Shown: piece after piece, positions 19,018 through 27,026 of the stretch | How the letters are laid out: each line of letters starts with the position of its first letter | Numbering within the stretch: position 1 is the first letter of the stretch | The notes under the pieces: model-generated | The model's input: only the letters and a program-made list of their open reading frames with translations | What the model was told of the DNA's origin: nothing | Databases searched by the model: none | DNA from: Sphingobacterium hungaricum | GTDB lineage: Bacteria > Bacteroidota > Bacteroidia > Sphingobacteriales > Sphingobacteriaceae | Assembly (NCBI RefSeq): GCF_015210005.1 | Contig: NZ_MU158698.1 | Location: 689,099-753,098, forward strand | Direction: 5' to 3' | DNA length: 64,000 bases | Program-made: the position numbers and the translations under genes

Positions 19018-20148
19018 TTATAAGAATCGCTTGCGCAATACAATATATAATTTCTCTACAGTTTGTGATTTCTGTGACCAGCCATTCTTCATGGCATAAT
19101 TCGTCTGTAGAAAAGCATCCGCCTCGCTAAAGTTATCAAAACGGTTCAACAATTCTATCGCTTCGCTATACGCTAAGCTATATCCATTAAATAAATCTTT
19201 TATAAACAACAGCTTATCATTTAAGCTGATTGCTGATTTCAAGTCAGTAACTTTCTCTGAGCTCGTAGAGGATGAGGTTGCAAATTTCTGCGTATTGGTC
19301 ACCCCAGCTTGTTTCTGTTGCTGTATCAATTCATTCAAAGTCAACGGACGAGACGGCTTTGCCGGTTCGACAGGAGGCTGAACGGCTTCCACAACGATTT
19401 CCTTTTGCTCAATAATCACCTCTTTAACGACTGGCTCCGAATAAGATGGAATTTCTTGTGAAGGACGACTTTCTACAAAAGTCCCTGAATTTGCTGGTGC
19501 GGATTGAGGTTTCTCTTCCGAAACAGGTTGATTCTGTACAGATGAGGAAGGTTGAGCAGGAGTTTCTACAGCTTTTGCTACAGGTTCTTCTTCTACTTCC
19601 TCTGGTTCTGGCTCTGCTTGCGATTCTGTTTCTAAATCTTCTTCTTCACTTTCAGCTATTTCTTCCTCTTCTTCGGCTACTTCGGCTTCGATTTCCTCTT
19701 CAGTCTCAAATTCTTCTTCGTCCGAAGTGTCAACTGGACTTTCTTCAATTTCTTCCAAAACCTGCTCCTCGACTTCTTCGCTATTCTCTACTTCTGGTTT
19801 TTCTTCCTCAACTTCAGATTCCTTTTTATCCGAAGAATATACAGATTTTTTGAAAGAAATCTCCGTAATTTCTTCTTCGGTCTCCTGTTCATCTTGATGT
19901 TTTTCTTCGATTTGCGAAGCAGGCGTAAAAACTGTGTCATTCGAAACGGACGATGAAGCAGTTTGTTGAGCATTCAATTTTTCGAAAAGTTCCAGCTTGG
20001 CGGTCAAGTATTTGCTCTGCGCCTGAAGTATGAATAAATTTTCGGACAGTCTTTCAGAAGAATGGTCAATTAAAGCTTGATAGTTTTCATTTATTTCAAC
20101 TAACAGTTCGCCGATTTTACTTAGAATATCTTGATTTGATTTTGTCAT
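19018..20148 (-). CDS. uncharacterised protein with long acidic linker and conserved C-terminal domain
   Basis: The 376 aa product has three parts. Residues 1-65 are a helical segment ([19 protein letters not shown], then [13 protein letters not shown]). Residues about 80-255 are a low-complexity linker dominated by Glu, with Pro, Val and Ser. Residues about 270-376 form a compact domain starting [14 protein letters not shown] and containing [20 protein letters not shown] and ALINLLNRF-type helices, ending in a basic LRKRFL. No signal peptide is present. I know this arrangement only as an uncharacterised Bacteroidota protein. The acidic linker is a repetitive, fast-changing region, so its length is probably variable between strains. 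Confidence 0.7.
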   Translation of the reverse strand: MTKSNQDILSKIGELLVEINENYQALIDHSSERLSENLFILQAQSKYLTAKLELFEKLNAQQTASSSVSNDTVFTPASQIEEKHQDEQETEEEITEISFKKSVYSSDKKESEVEEEKPEVENSEEVEEQVLEEIEESPVDTSDEEEFETEEEIEAEVAEEEEEIAESEEEDLETESQAEPEPEEVEEEPVAKAVETPAQPSSSVQNQPVSEEKPQSAPANSGTFVESRPSQEIPSYSEPVVKEVIIEQKEIVVEAVQPPVEPAKPSRPLTLNELIQQQKQAGVTNTQKFATSSSTSSEKVTDLKSAISLNDKLLFIKDLFNGYSLAYSEAIELLNRFDNFSEADAFLQTNYAMKNGWSQKSQTVEKLYIVLRKRFL

Positions 20149-20363
20149 TATATGATTTAACCTAAATGAGTTTATGTTCAGTTTTGAATGTAATTTTCGT
20201 TACCATAAATAATTTCATTGATAACGAAAGAATTAATAAATTATGTATGCATCACTAGTTCAAAAATAAGATATAATTTCGATATTAGCGTGTCTAATCC
20301 TCCAACAAATAATTTAAATTATTGTTTAGGATTTGTTTTTTTGATTTTAAATTCATCACTTAC

Positions 20364-20942
20364 ATGTTATTTTCCGAACATAATTTTGCCCAAAATAGAT
20401 TTCATACAGGCAGTATTGAAGTCATCTGTGGTTCGATGTTTTCGGGAAAAACCGAAGAATTAATCAGAAGGCTGAAGCGTGCTCAGTTTGCCAAATTGCC
20501 AACCGAAATATTCAAGCCAGAAGTCGACATTCGCTATGCGGAAGCAGAAGTTGTCTCACATGATTTGAATTCCATCGCGTCTACATCTGTCGCTCATTCG
20601 TCAGCTATTTTATTGTTAGGCTCTGAAACCAAAGTGGTCGGGATTGATGAAGCGCAATTTTTTGATGATGATTTGCCAAATGTCTGCGTCCATCTAGCCA
20701 ATAAAGGTGTACGGGTGATTGTTGCCGGTTTGGACATGGACTATGAAGCAAAACCATTCGGTCCTATCCCAGCTTTGATGGCCATTGCGGAGCATGTAAC
20801 TAAAGTCCATGCGGTCTGCGTGCAATGTGGCTCTCCCGCAAATTTTTCGTATCGAATTGTAGAAAATAAAAATCGTGTCCTAATCGGTGAGAAAGATAGC
20901 TACGAACCGAGATGCCGTTCTTGCTACTACAAAATTGCGTAG
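20364..20942 (+). CDS. tdk: thymidine kinase
   Basis: The product from this start is 192 aa, the usual size of type II thymidine kinase. It has the P-loop [14 protein letters not shown], the catalytic Glu region GIDEAQFF, the lasso loop [12 protein letters not shown] and two zinc-binding Cys pairs (CVQCG and CRSC). It phosphorylates thymidine with ATP in the salvage pathway. A longer frame opens at 20322, but the extra residues are a hydrophobic string unlike the family. [10 protein letters not shown] followed by [15 protein letters not shown] is the normal N-terminus. It is convergent with the peroxidase gene. Confidence 0.95.
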   Translation: MLFSEHNFAQNRFHTGSIEVICGSMFSGKTEELIRRLKRAQFAKLPTEIFKPEVDIRYAEAEVVSHDLNSIASTSVAHSSAILLLGSETKVVGIDEAQFFDDDLPNVCVHLANKGVRVIVAGLDMDYEAKPFGPIPALMAIAEHVTKVHAVCVQCGSPANFSYRIVENKNRVLIGEKDSYEPRCRSCYYKIA

Positions 20943-21010
20943 AAGGAATAAAGAACAAAGGGATGGACCCTATTAAAATTCTTCCATTTTTCCCAATCAA
21001 AATAAACAAC

Positions 21011-21058
21011 AAAAAAAGAGCAAAGAATTTATCCTTTCTCCTTATGCTTAACTCTTTG
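21011..21058 (-). terminator. possible terminator of the glutathione peroxidase gene
   Basis: On the minus strand CAAAGAGTT can pair with AATTCTTTG (9 bp, one G-U) across a 20-nt loop, followed by CTCTTTTTTT. The loop is long, so confidence is limited. Confidence 0.4.
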
Positions 21059-21065
21059 TTCTAAA

Positions 21066-21575
21066 TTAAATGTTATCGACAATCGATTTATCCAAAGGAT
21101 TTACGGCTGAACGGTAGCGATGAACTAATTTACCCTCTTTGTTGATTAAAAACTTCTCAAAGTTCCATTTGATATCTCCAGTGAAATCGGGATTTTCTGC
21201 TTTAGTCAAATAATCGAAGATTGGGGAAATTTCTTTTCCTTTAACATCTACTTTTTCAGCTAAAAGAAAAGTTACGCCATAATTCTTTTCGCAGAATTCT
21301 TGAATTTCTTCGTTTGCTCCAGGCTCTTGCGAACCAAAATTATTTGCCGGAAACCCGATAATAACTAAATCTTCATTCTGCTCATGCAGTGCCTGCAAAT
21401 CTTTGTATTGTTTTGTAAAGCCACATTTTGAAGCTGTGTTGACGATTAAAATCGTTTTGCCTTTGAAATCAGAAAAATTTACTTCCTGACCATCTATACT
21501 GGTAAAACTGTAATCGTAAATCGATGGATTTTGTGTAAACAATGTAGACAAAATCATAAGTGTGTATATGAACAT
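21066..21575 (-). CDS. glutathione peroxidase-family thiol peroxidase
   Basis: The 169 aa product has the GPx motifs: NTASKCGFT, with Cys in place of selenocysteine as the peroxidatic residue, then IIGFPANNFGSQEPG with the Gln, and IKWNFEKFLI with the Trp/Asn pair. Bacterial Cys-type enzymes usually reduce peroxides with thioredoxin rather than glutathione. The first 15 residues (MFIYTLMILSTLFTQ) are hydrophobic and may be a signal peptide, suggesting a periplasmic enzyme. It begins 7 nt after the upstream kinase stop on the same strand, so the two are probably cotranscribed. Confidence 0.9.
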   Translation of the reverse strand: MFIYTLMILSTLFTQNPSIYDYSFTSIDGQEVNFSDFKGKTILIVNTASKCGFTKQYKDLQALHEQNEDLVIIGFPANNFGSQEPGANEEIQEFCEKNYGVTFLLAEKVDVKGKEISPIFDYLTKAENPDFTGDIKWNFEKFLINKEGKLVHRYRSAVNPLDKSIVDNI

Positions 21576-21582
21576 AAATTAT

Positions 21583-22446
21583 TTAATTTGATAAAACTGA
21601 CTGTTCTCTTTTAATGATGTAATCAAACAGATTTTCTATCGGTGATTTTAAAATCTTCCCTACTTTGATGCCGTGCAATTCGCAAACGTCGCGTAGATGT
21701 AAATCAAAATGATAGGCAATCCGTCCAACAAAATTACATTCATATTCCCAATAATTCGGATATGTCATCACATTGGTACGAACAAACTCGCCAAAACCGT
21801 CACGAAGCATGTTATCGATATAAGGATGTAACATATTATCAGCCATAAATGTTGCGAAAGAAGCCAAATAAGCATTTGGGCGGTCGCGCTGATAGACATT
21901 TTTAATCACAATATCCTTCGTCAACCGATATTCCTCGTCAAATTTCTTAGCTAAATCTTTCGGCATATTCCCATAAAGGAATGAAGTAATAATCAATTTG
22001 CCAAACCAAGTACCAGAACCCTCGTCTCCCAGAACATAGCCATTGCCATGCAGGCTAGGCTTAAGATTGCTCCCATCAAAAAAGCTGATATCAGAACCTG
22101 TACCCAAATTGGACACAAATCCCTTTTTCGAACCGCAAGTCGCATAGGCAGAACCCAGCAAATCGCTTTCGACCGAAATAAACGCATCCGGAAAAATCCC
22201 TGAAAGTGCGTTTGAAACAATTTCGCGTCTATCGGGCGTTGTGCATCCGGCTCCAAAAAAATAGAGTTCGTGAATTTCTGGAATGTAAGGAATAATTTCA
22301 GGAACCTCTTTCATCACTCTTTCAATCTCCTTTTCATTAACGAAAAATGGATTTAATCCTTTCGTTCTAAAAGCTATTGGTTTGCTATCTGGAACATTTA
22401 ACATCCAGTCGCAACTAGAAGACCCACTGTCAGCAACTAAAATCAT
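21583..22446 (-). CDS. BadF/BadG/BcrA/BcrD ATPase-family kinase, second paralogue
   Basis: From the start chosen here the product is 287 aa and begins MILVADSGSSSCDWML, aligned with the N-terminal phosphate motif of the paralogue at 17096. The frame extends 13 codons further upstream, but that adds residues absent from the relative. Other motifs are LGTGSDISFFDG and LGDEGSGTWFGK. Like its paralogue it should phosphorylate an amino sugar or related substrate. The adenine-side residues differ (SSCDW against TKTNW), so the two may have different substrates. It is followed closely by the peroxidase gene. Confidence 0.8.
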   Translation of the reverse strand: MILVADSGSSSCDWMLNVPDSKPIAFRTKGLNPFFVNEKEIERVMKEVPEIIPYIPEIHELYFFGAGCTTPDRREIVSNALSGIFPDAFISVESDLLGSAYATCGSKKGFVSNLGTGSDISFFDGSNLKPSLHGNGYVLGDEGSGTWFGKLIITSFLYGNMPKDLAKKFDEEYRLTKDIVIKNVYQRDRPNAYLASFATFMADNMLHPYIDNMLRDGFGEFVRTNVMTYPNYWEYECNFVGRIAYHFDLHLRDVCELHGIKVGKILKSPIENLFDYIIKREQSVLSN

Positions 22447-22615
22447 ACTATTTATTTTTATTACAACAAACCAATGAATGGACATGCATTCCTTGATTGT
22501 TCTTTGATTAGGTAATTCTCATTCAAGATACGAAAAACGAACGTCTTATACAATCTTAAAAACGGATGAATTCTCAAAAAAATTCAGCTCAAGAACTTAA
22601 ATTCGTTTTCGTTTA

Positions 22616-23623
22616 TTACTTGAACCGCAAACTAGCTTCTATTAATTCACCGTAAAATCCCGTCTCTGTCATGCCATAGGCACGAACCTGCTGAGGAATA
22701 AAACTTTGCGCCGTTTGTCCAGGAACTGTATTTATCTCGATAAAATACATATTTCCTGTTTCAGATTCCAAAAAGTAATCGACACGAACCATCCCTTTGC
22801 AATCCAAGCGAAGATAAATTTCTTTCAAAACTCGTACACTGCGTTCTTTTTGCTCGTCAGTTAAATCTGCTGGCGTAATTTCTTCGGTCAATCCCGGAAT
22901 ATATTTAGCTTCAAAATCAAAAAACTCGCGCGTTGTTTTGACTTCGGTCGCGGGCAAGACAATCAGTTCGCCAGCGCTATTTCTAAAAATTCCTTGAGAA
23001 AACTCGCGTCCTACTATAAATTCTTCGACCAATACTTGCTTTCCTGTATTTTCAGCATCGTAAGCTTTATCCAGCGCATCTTGCAATTCGGACGCCTCTT
23101 TTACTTTCGTCATTCCGATACTGCTTCCTCCTGCGTTAGGCTTAACAAAATAGGGCAATTTCAGTTTTTGTTCAACAACCTGTTTTGCATTTTCTCTATC
23201 AAATTCGCGAAGCATCACTGAATTGGAATGATGTAAAGAAGAAATGTCTTGCAAAAGTGCTTTCGTATATCCTTTATTCATCGTCAGCGCAGAAGTTAGC
23301 GCGTTACAAGTCGTGTAAGGCAAATCAATCATATCAAAATATCCTTGCAAACGGCCATCTTCTCCCGGCGAACCATGAATCAGTATAAATGCCAAATCAA
23401 ATTTGATGATATGACCATCGATTTCTAGCGTAAAATCGTCTTTTCGAACAGGAATCTTGATTCCTGCATCAGTTACATGGTACCAATTTTCTTTTGTAAT
23501 TGTAATAAGATAAACATCATATTTATTCTTGTCCAATTGAGAATATACAAAATCTGAGCTTTTAAAAGAAACTTCAGCTTCCCCTGTATAACCTCCGGTA
23601 ATTAATGCTATTTTTGTTGTCAT
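22616..23623 (-). CDS. ddl: D-alanine--D-alanine ligase
   Basis: The 335 aa ATP-grasp enzyme begins MTTKIALITGGYTGEAEVS. It contains LPYFVKPNAGGSSIGM (ATP-binding lid region) and MYFIEINTVPGQT with the Mg2+ ligands. It joins two D-Ala for peptidoglycan precursors in the cytoplasm. The frame opens upstream at 23644, but a -7 promoter element at 23642-23649 would place transcription start downstream of that codon, so 23623 is the supported start. The divergent PASTA gene also belongs to cell wall biology. Confidence 0.95.
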   Translation of the reverse strand: MTTKIALITGGYTGEAEVSFKSSDFVYSQLDKNKYDVYLITITKENWYHVTDAGIKIPVRKDDFTLEIDGHIIKFDLAFILIHGSPGEDGRLQGYFDMIDLPYTTCNALTSALTMNKGYTKALLQDISSLHHSNSVMLREFDRENAKQVVEQKLKLPYFVKPNAGGSSIGMTKVKEASELQDALDKAYDAENTGKQVLVEEFIVGREFSQGIFRNSAGELIVLPATEVKTTREFFDFEAKYIPGLTEEITPADLTDEQKERSVRVLKEIYLRLDCKGMVRVDYFLESETGNMYFIEINTVPGQTAQSFIPQQVRAYGMTETGFYGELIEASLRFK

Positions 23624-23641
23624 AAATGCTAAATGGTGAAG

Positions 23642-23649
23642 CAAATATA
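23642..23649 (-). promoter_or_regulatory. -7 element for ddl
   Basis: TATATTTG on the minus strand matches TAnnTTTG. The -33 partner is unclear. The position decides between two possible ddl starts. Confidence 0.5.
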
Positions 23650-23774
23650 AATTGAGAAGGCTGGAAAAACGAATTTATTATTGTATTTTCCTTTCAAATT
23701 CTGGATGATTTATTCTCTTGATGGCTTTATAATTGCTTTACAAATATAAATTTTTAAAAATTAACATTAATTAA

Positions 23775-24530
23775 ATGTCGAAACTATTTCTTTATCTAAA
23801 GACAGATACTTTCCGAAAGAACTTAATCATCGCCTTAATATTTATTGTGGTGCTTTTTCTTTTCGTTTATTTTGGATTAAGAATGTATACTAAACACGGA
23901 GATGCGCAGGAAGTTCCGGTGCTGAAAGGTTTGCATATATCTGAAGCCATCAAAATCCTAGATAAAGCAGGATTAAATTATGAGGTTGATTCAATCTATC
24001 AACTGGATGCGAAACCTGGCTTGGTCATCGAACAAGACCCTGAAGAAAAATCGCATGTAAAAGGCGGTCGTACAGTTTACCTGACCATCATCACTCAGAT
24101 TGCTCCTGAAATTGCATTTCCGGATATCGTCGACAAGACATTGATTGAAGCTTCTGCAATCATCAAAAACCACTCACTGAAATTGGGTGATACCATTTAC
24201 ATAGCTGATATCGCACGTGATGTGGTTTTAGATGCGAAATTCGGAGGCCAAAGTGTTGAAGCCGGACGAATGATTTCTAAAGGTTCACGAATTGATTTGG
24301 TTTTAGGAAATGGACGAGGAAGTAATGAGGTGGAAGTTCCATTATTAATTGGATTTACCTTATCTGAAGCTAAATTCGCGTTGACAGGTGTTGGTTTAAA
24401 TATTGGAAAAGTGAGCTACTCCGGGACGATTTTAGATTCGCTGAGCGCGAAAATCATCACTCAAACACCAGATACATCATCTGCGCTAATAAGTATAGGT
24501 TCTTTAATTGACGTCACTTTATCAAACTAA
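23775..24530 (+). CDS. PASTA domain-containing membrane protein
   Basis: The 251 aa product has a short cytoplasmic N-terminus, one membrane helix (about residues 15-37, LIIALIFIVVLFLFVYFGL) and three PASTA repeats (about 45-110, 112-182 and 184-251), each with the EVPxL or FPDIV start and GLxIG/GLNYE core. PASTA repeats bind muropeptides or support cell-wall enzyme complexes. There is no kinase domain, unlike PknB-type proteins. It is followed after 17 bp by mltG, supporting a role in peptidoglycan metabolism at the periplasmic face. Confidence 0.88.
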   Translation: MSKLFLYLKTDTFRKNLIIALIFIVVLFLFVYFGLRMYTKHGDAQEVPVLKGLHISEAIKILDKAGLNYEVDSIYQLDAKPGLVIEQDPEEKSHVKGGRTVYLTIITQIAPEIAFPDIVDKTLIEASAIIKNHSLKLGDTIYIADIARDVVLDAKFGGQSVEAGRMISKGSRIDLVLGNGRGSNEVEVPLLIGFTLSEAKFALTGVGLNIGKVSYSGTILDSLSAKIITQTPDTSSALISIGSLIDVTLSN

Positions 24531-24547
24531 TAGAGAAAGATTTTCGA

Positions 24548-25588
24548 ATGGAAGAGAAGAAATCAAAATTCCCAAAATGGCTTAAAATATCCTTGATTGT
24601 CATTTTTGTCGTAGGACTTTTTATAGGCTGGAAAGCGTACCAGACATTTATGGGCGCAAGCGTAACCGATAAAGAAGAATATTTGTACATCAATAGCGGA
24701 GATTCTTACGAACAAGTCTTTGCAAAAATCAAAAGCTTGGACATTGTGAAACATCCGAATTTGTTTGATTACGCAGCGAAAGCAATGGACTATAAGGACA
24801 TCAAACCAGGCCGTTACAAATTGACTCCGGGAATGAATAACAGGCGATTAATCGGAAATTTAAGAGGTGGCTATCAAGAGGCAGTCAAATTTAGGTTTGA
24901 AAATATCCGATTGAAAGAATCTTTTGCCGGATTATTGGGCAAAAATTTTGAAGCAGATTCTACGGCATTTAGCGCAATCCTCAATAGCGAAGAAATTGCG
25001 AAGCAATATGGATTTACGAAAGATAATTTCTTTTCGATGTTTATCCCAAACACTTACGAAATTTACTGGAACACTTCTCCAGATAAGATGATGGCGCGCT
25101 TCCATGATGAGTACACTAAATTTTGGAATGCAGAACGCACAGAAAAAGCAAAAGCATTAGATATGACGACTCAGCAGGTGAGCATCTTGGCTTCGATTGT
25201 CAAGGGCGAGGCTTTGCATGTCGACGAAATGCCTGCAATTGCGGGACTCTATATCAACAGGTTGCGAAAAGGAATGCTATTGCAAGCAGACCCAACTGTC
25301 ATTTTTGCAAACAATGATTTTGAAATCAGAAGAGTTTTGAACCGTCATTTAACCATTGACAATCCTTACAACACGTATCGGTACAAAGGACTTCCTCCGG
25401 GACCAATCATGATGCCGAGCATCGCTGCAATTGATGCAGTTTTGAATTATCAGCACCATAATTATATTTATATGTGTGCAAAAGATGATTTCTCAGGCTA
25501 TCATGCTTTCGCAACCAATGTAGCAGAACATCAGGTAAATGCTCGAAAATTTCAAAAAGCATTGACCGATAGAAATATAATGAAATAA
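24548..25588 (+). CDS. mltG: endolytic transglycosylase MltG
   Basis: The 346 aa product has an N-terminal membrane anchor (about 12-32), a LysM-like region (SGDSYEQVFAKI) and the YceG domain. The catalytic Glu is in ASIVKGEALHVDEMP, and the C-terminal signatures are LQADPTVIF, YKGLPPGPI and FSGYHAFAT. It cleaves nascent glycan strands at the inner membrane and limits strand length. It lies between the PASTA and thioesterase genes in a tight plus-strand run. Confidence 0.95.
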   Translation: MEEKKSKFPKWLKISLIVIFVVGLFIGWKAYQTFMGASVTDKEEYLYINSGDSYEQVFAKIKSLDIVKHPNLFDYAAKAMDYKDIKPGRYKLTPGMNNRRLIGNLRGGYQEAVKFRFENIRLKESFAGLLGKNFEADSTAFSAILNSEEIAKQYGFTKDNFFSMFIPNTYEIYWNTSPDKMMARFHDEYTKFWNAERTEKAKALDMTTQQVSILASIVKGEALHVDEMPAIAGLYINRLRKGMLLQADPTVIFANNDFEIRRVLNRHLTIDNPYNTYRYKGLPPGPIMMPSIAAIDAVLNYQHHNYIYMCAKDDFSGYHAFATNVAEHQVNARKFQKALTDRNIMK

Positions 25589-25597
25589 AAAACGGGC

Positions 25598-26005
25598 ATG
25601 TTTGTATTTGAAAATCAGATTCGTATACGTTATGCGGAAACTGACAAAATGGGTTATGTGTATTATGGGAATTATGCTGCTTTTTATGAAGTAGCACGGA
25701 CGGAGATGTTGCGAAGCACGGGCATTTCTTACAAAGAGCTTGAAGACATGGGCGTGATGCTCCCAGTGACGAACCTGCAAATCAAATATTTCCATCCCGC
25801 AAAATATGATGATGTGATTACGATAAAAACGAGCATCAAAGAAAGGCCGAATGTGCGTATTCAGTTTGATTACGAAATTTATAATCAAGAAGAAAAACTA
25901 TTGAACAGCGGGTTTACGGAATTGGTTTTTGTCGACATTCAGAGAAACAGACCTTGCAAGGCGCCTGCTATTTTTCAGGAAAAGATGGATGCATTTTTTA
26001 AATAA
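25598..26005 (+). CDS. acyl-CoA thioesterase, YbgC/4HBT hot-dog family
   Basis: The 135 aa single hot-dog domain has the 4-hydroxybenzoyl-CoA thioesterase active-site pattern IRYAETDKMGYVYYGNY, with the catalytic Asp replaced or served within AETD, and ARTEMLRSTGISY in the central helix. It hydrolyses acyl-CoA or acyl-ACP thioesters in the cytoplasm. Its natural substrate is unknown. It starts 9 nt after mltG, and its TAA overlaps the ATG of the YihY gene by one base, so translation is coupled. Confidence 0.88.
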   Translation: MFVFENQIRIRYAETDKMGYVYYGNYAAFYEVARTEMLRSTGISYKELEDMGVMLPVTNLQIKYFHPAKYDDVITIKTSIKERPNVRIQFDYEIYNQEEKLLNSGFTELVFVDIQRNRPCKAPAIFQEKMDAFFK

Positions 26006-26970
26006 TGAATAAAATTCACAACTATTTATTGAAGATAAACATCTACGACCGTTTTGTGGAATGGACGAAAAGCGCAGTTTTGCCTGGCTTTGGTTCTTTG
26101 CCTTTGTATACGGTTTCTGTATTCTTCTTTCAAGAAATCGCTCGTGAATCCATTTTGAATAAAGCCTCTTCCCTAGCCTACAATTTTATGCTGGCTATAT
26201 TCCCGGGAATTATTTTTCTTTTCACGCTGATTCCTTACATTCCAGTAAATAATTTCCAGGAACAATTGATGGATTTGCTTCAAGTTGCAATCCCTCACAA
26301 CGCTTACGAAATTCTGCAAACAACGTTGGAAGACATTGTTAAACGCCAAAATAGTGGTTTGCTATCTGCAGGTTTTATTTTGTGTACATTCTTCGCAACC
26401 AACGGAATGATTACGTTGATGCTGTCTTTCAACAAAGCTTCTCTTTCTAAAGAAAACCGCTCTTGGGGGCAGAAGCGTCTCACTGCATTGGGTCTTTCTT
26501 TTGCCATTATTATTGCGTTAACAATCGGAATCGCCTTATATGCCGTCACTAATTTTGCTATCAATTACTTGAAGAATCATATTTCTTACGATATCTCGTG
26601 GTTTTGGACATTTTTAATCATGGTCGCTCGTTGGGTCGTCCTTTTTGGTGTATATTTTTTTACGGTTAGCATATTGTACAAGTTTGGACCAAGTTCTAAC
26701 AAACAATGGAAATTCTTTTCTCCAGGTGCCACCTTAGCCACGTTTTTAGCGGTTCTTACCTTTTCAGGTTTTGCCTACTACATCAATAATTTTGGAGCTT
26801 ATAATAAGTTGTACGGTTCTATTGGAACGTTAATCGTCATCATGATTTGGATGTATCTGAATTCTCTAATTCTATTAATTGGGTTTGAATTGAATGCAAG
26901 CATTGCCCTATCGAAACAATCTATAAAAATTGTGAAGCCAAAAATCTACAATTCGTTTAAAAACAATTAA
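26005..26970 (+). CDS. YihY/BrkB-family inner membrane protein
   Basis: The 321 aa product has about six membrane helices and the family motif SSLAYNFMLAIFPGIIFLFTLIPYIP at about 47-72, with the conserved later segment YGSIGTLIVIMIWMYL. The family was once linked to RNase BN, but that assignment was wrong; its transport role is still unclear. It is the last gene of the PASTA-mltG-thioesterase run. Confidence 0.88.
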   Translation: MNKIHNYLLKINIYDRFVEWTKSAVLPGFGSLPLYTVSVFFFQEIARESILNKASSLAYNFMLAIFPGIIFLFTLIPYIPVNNFQEQLMDLLQVAIPHNAYEILQTTLEDIVKRQNSGLLSAGFILCTFFATNGMITLMLSFNKASLSKENRSWGQKRLTALGLSFAIIIALTIGIALYAVTNFAINYLKNHISYDISWFWTFLIMVARWVVLFGVYFFTVSILYKFGPSSNKQWKFFSPGATLATFLAVLTFSGFAYYINNFGAYNKLYGSIGTLIVIMIWMYLNSLILLIGFELNASIALSKQSIKIVKPKIYNSFKNN

Positions 26971-27026
26971 CTTACGCCTCTAGTTTCTGCAACTCTGCTA
27001 ACCGGAAGAGAAATTAACTTAAAACC

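Noticed and set aside
19446..19853. 135-residue Leu-rich plus-strand ORF
   Set aside because: It is the antisense shadow of the Glu-rich linker (GAA/GAG read as TTC/CTC).
20322..20363. Longer start for thymidine kinase
   Set aside because: The added 14 residues are a hydrophobic string unlike known thymidine kinase N-termini; ATG at 20364 is normal.
20218..20463. 81-residue plus-strand ORF overlapping the tdk start
   Set aside because: It is in a different frame from tdk and covers its P-loop; tdk explains the region.
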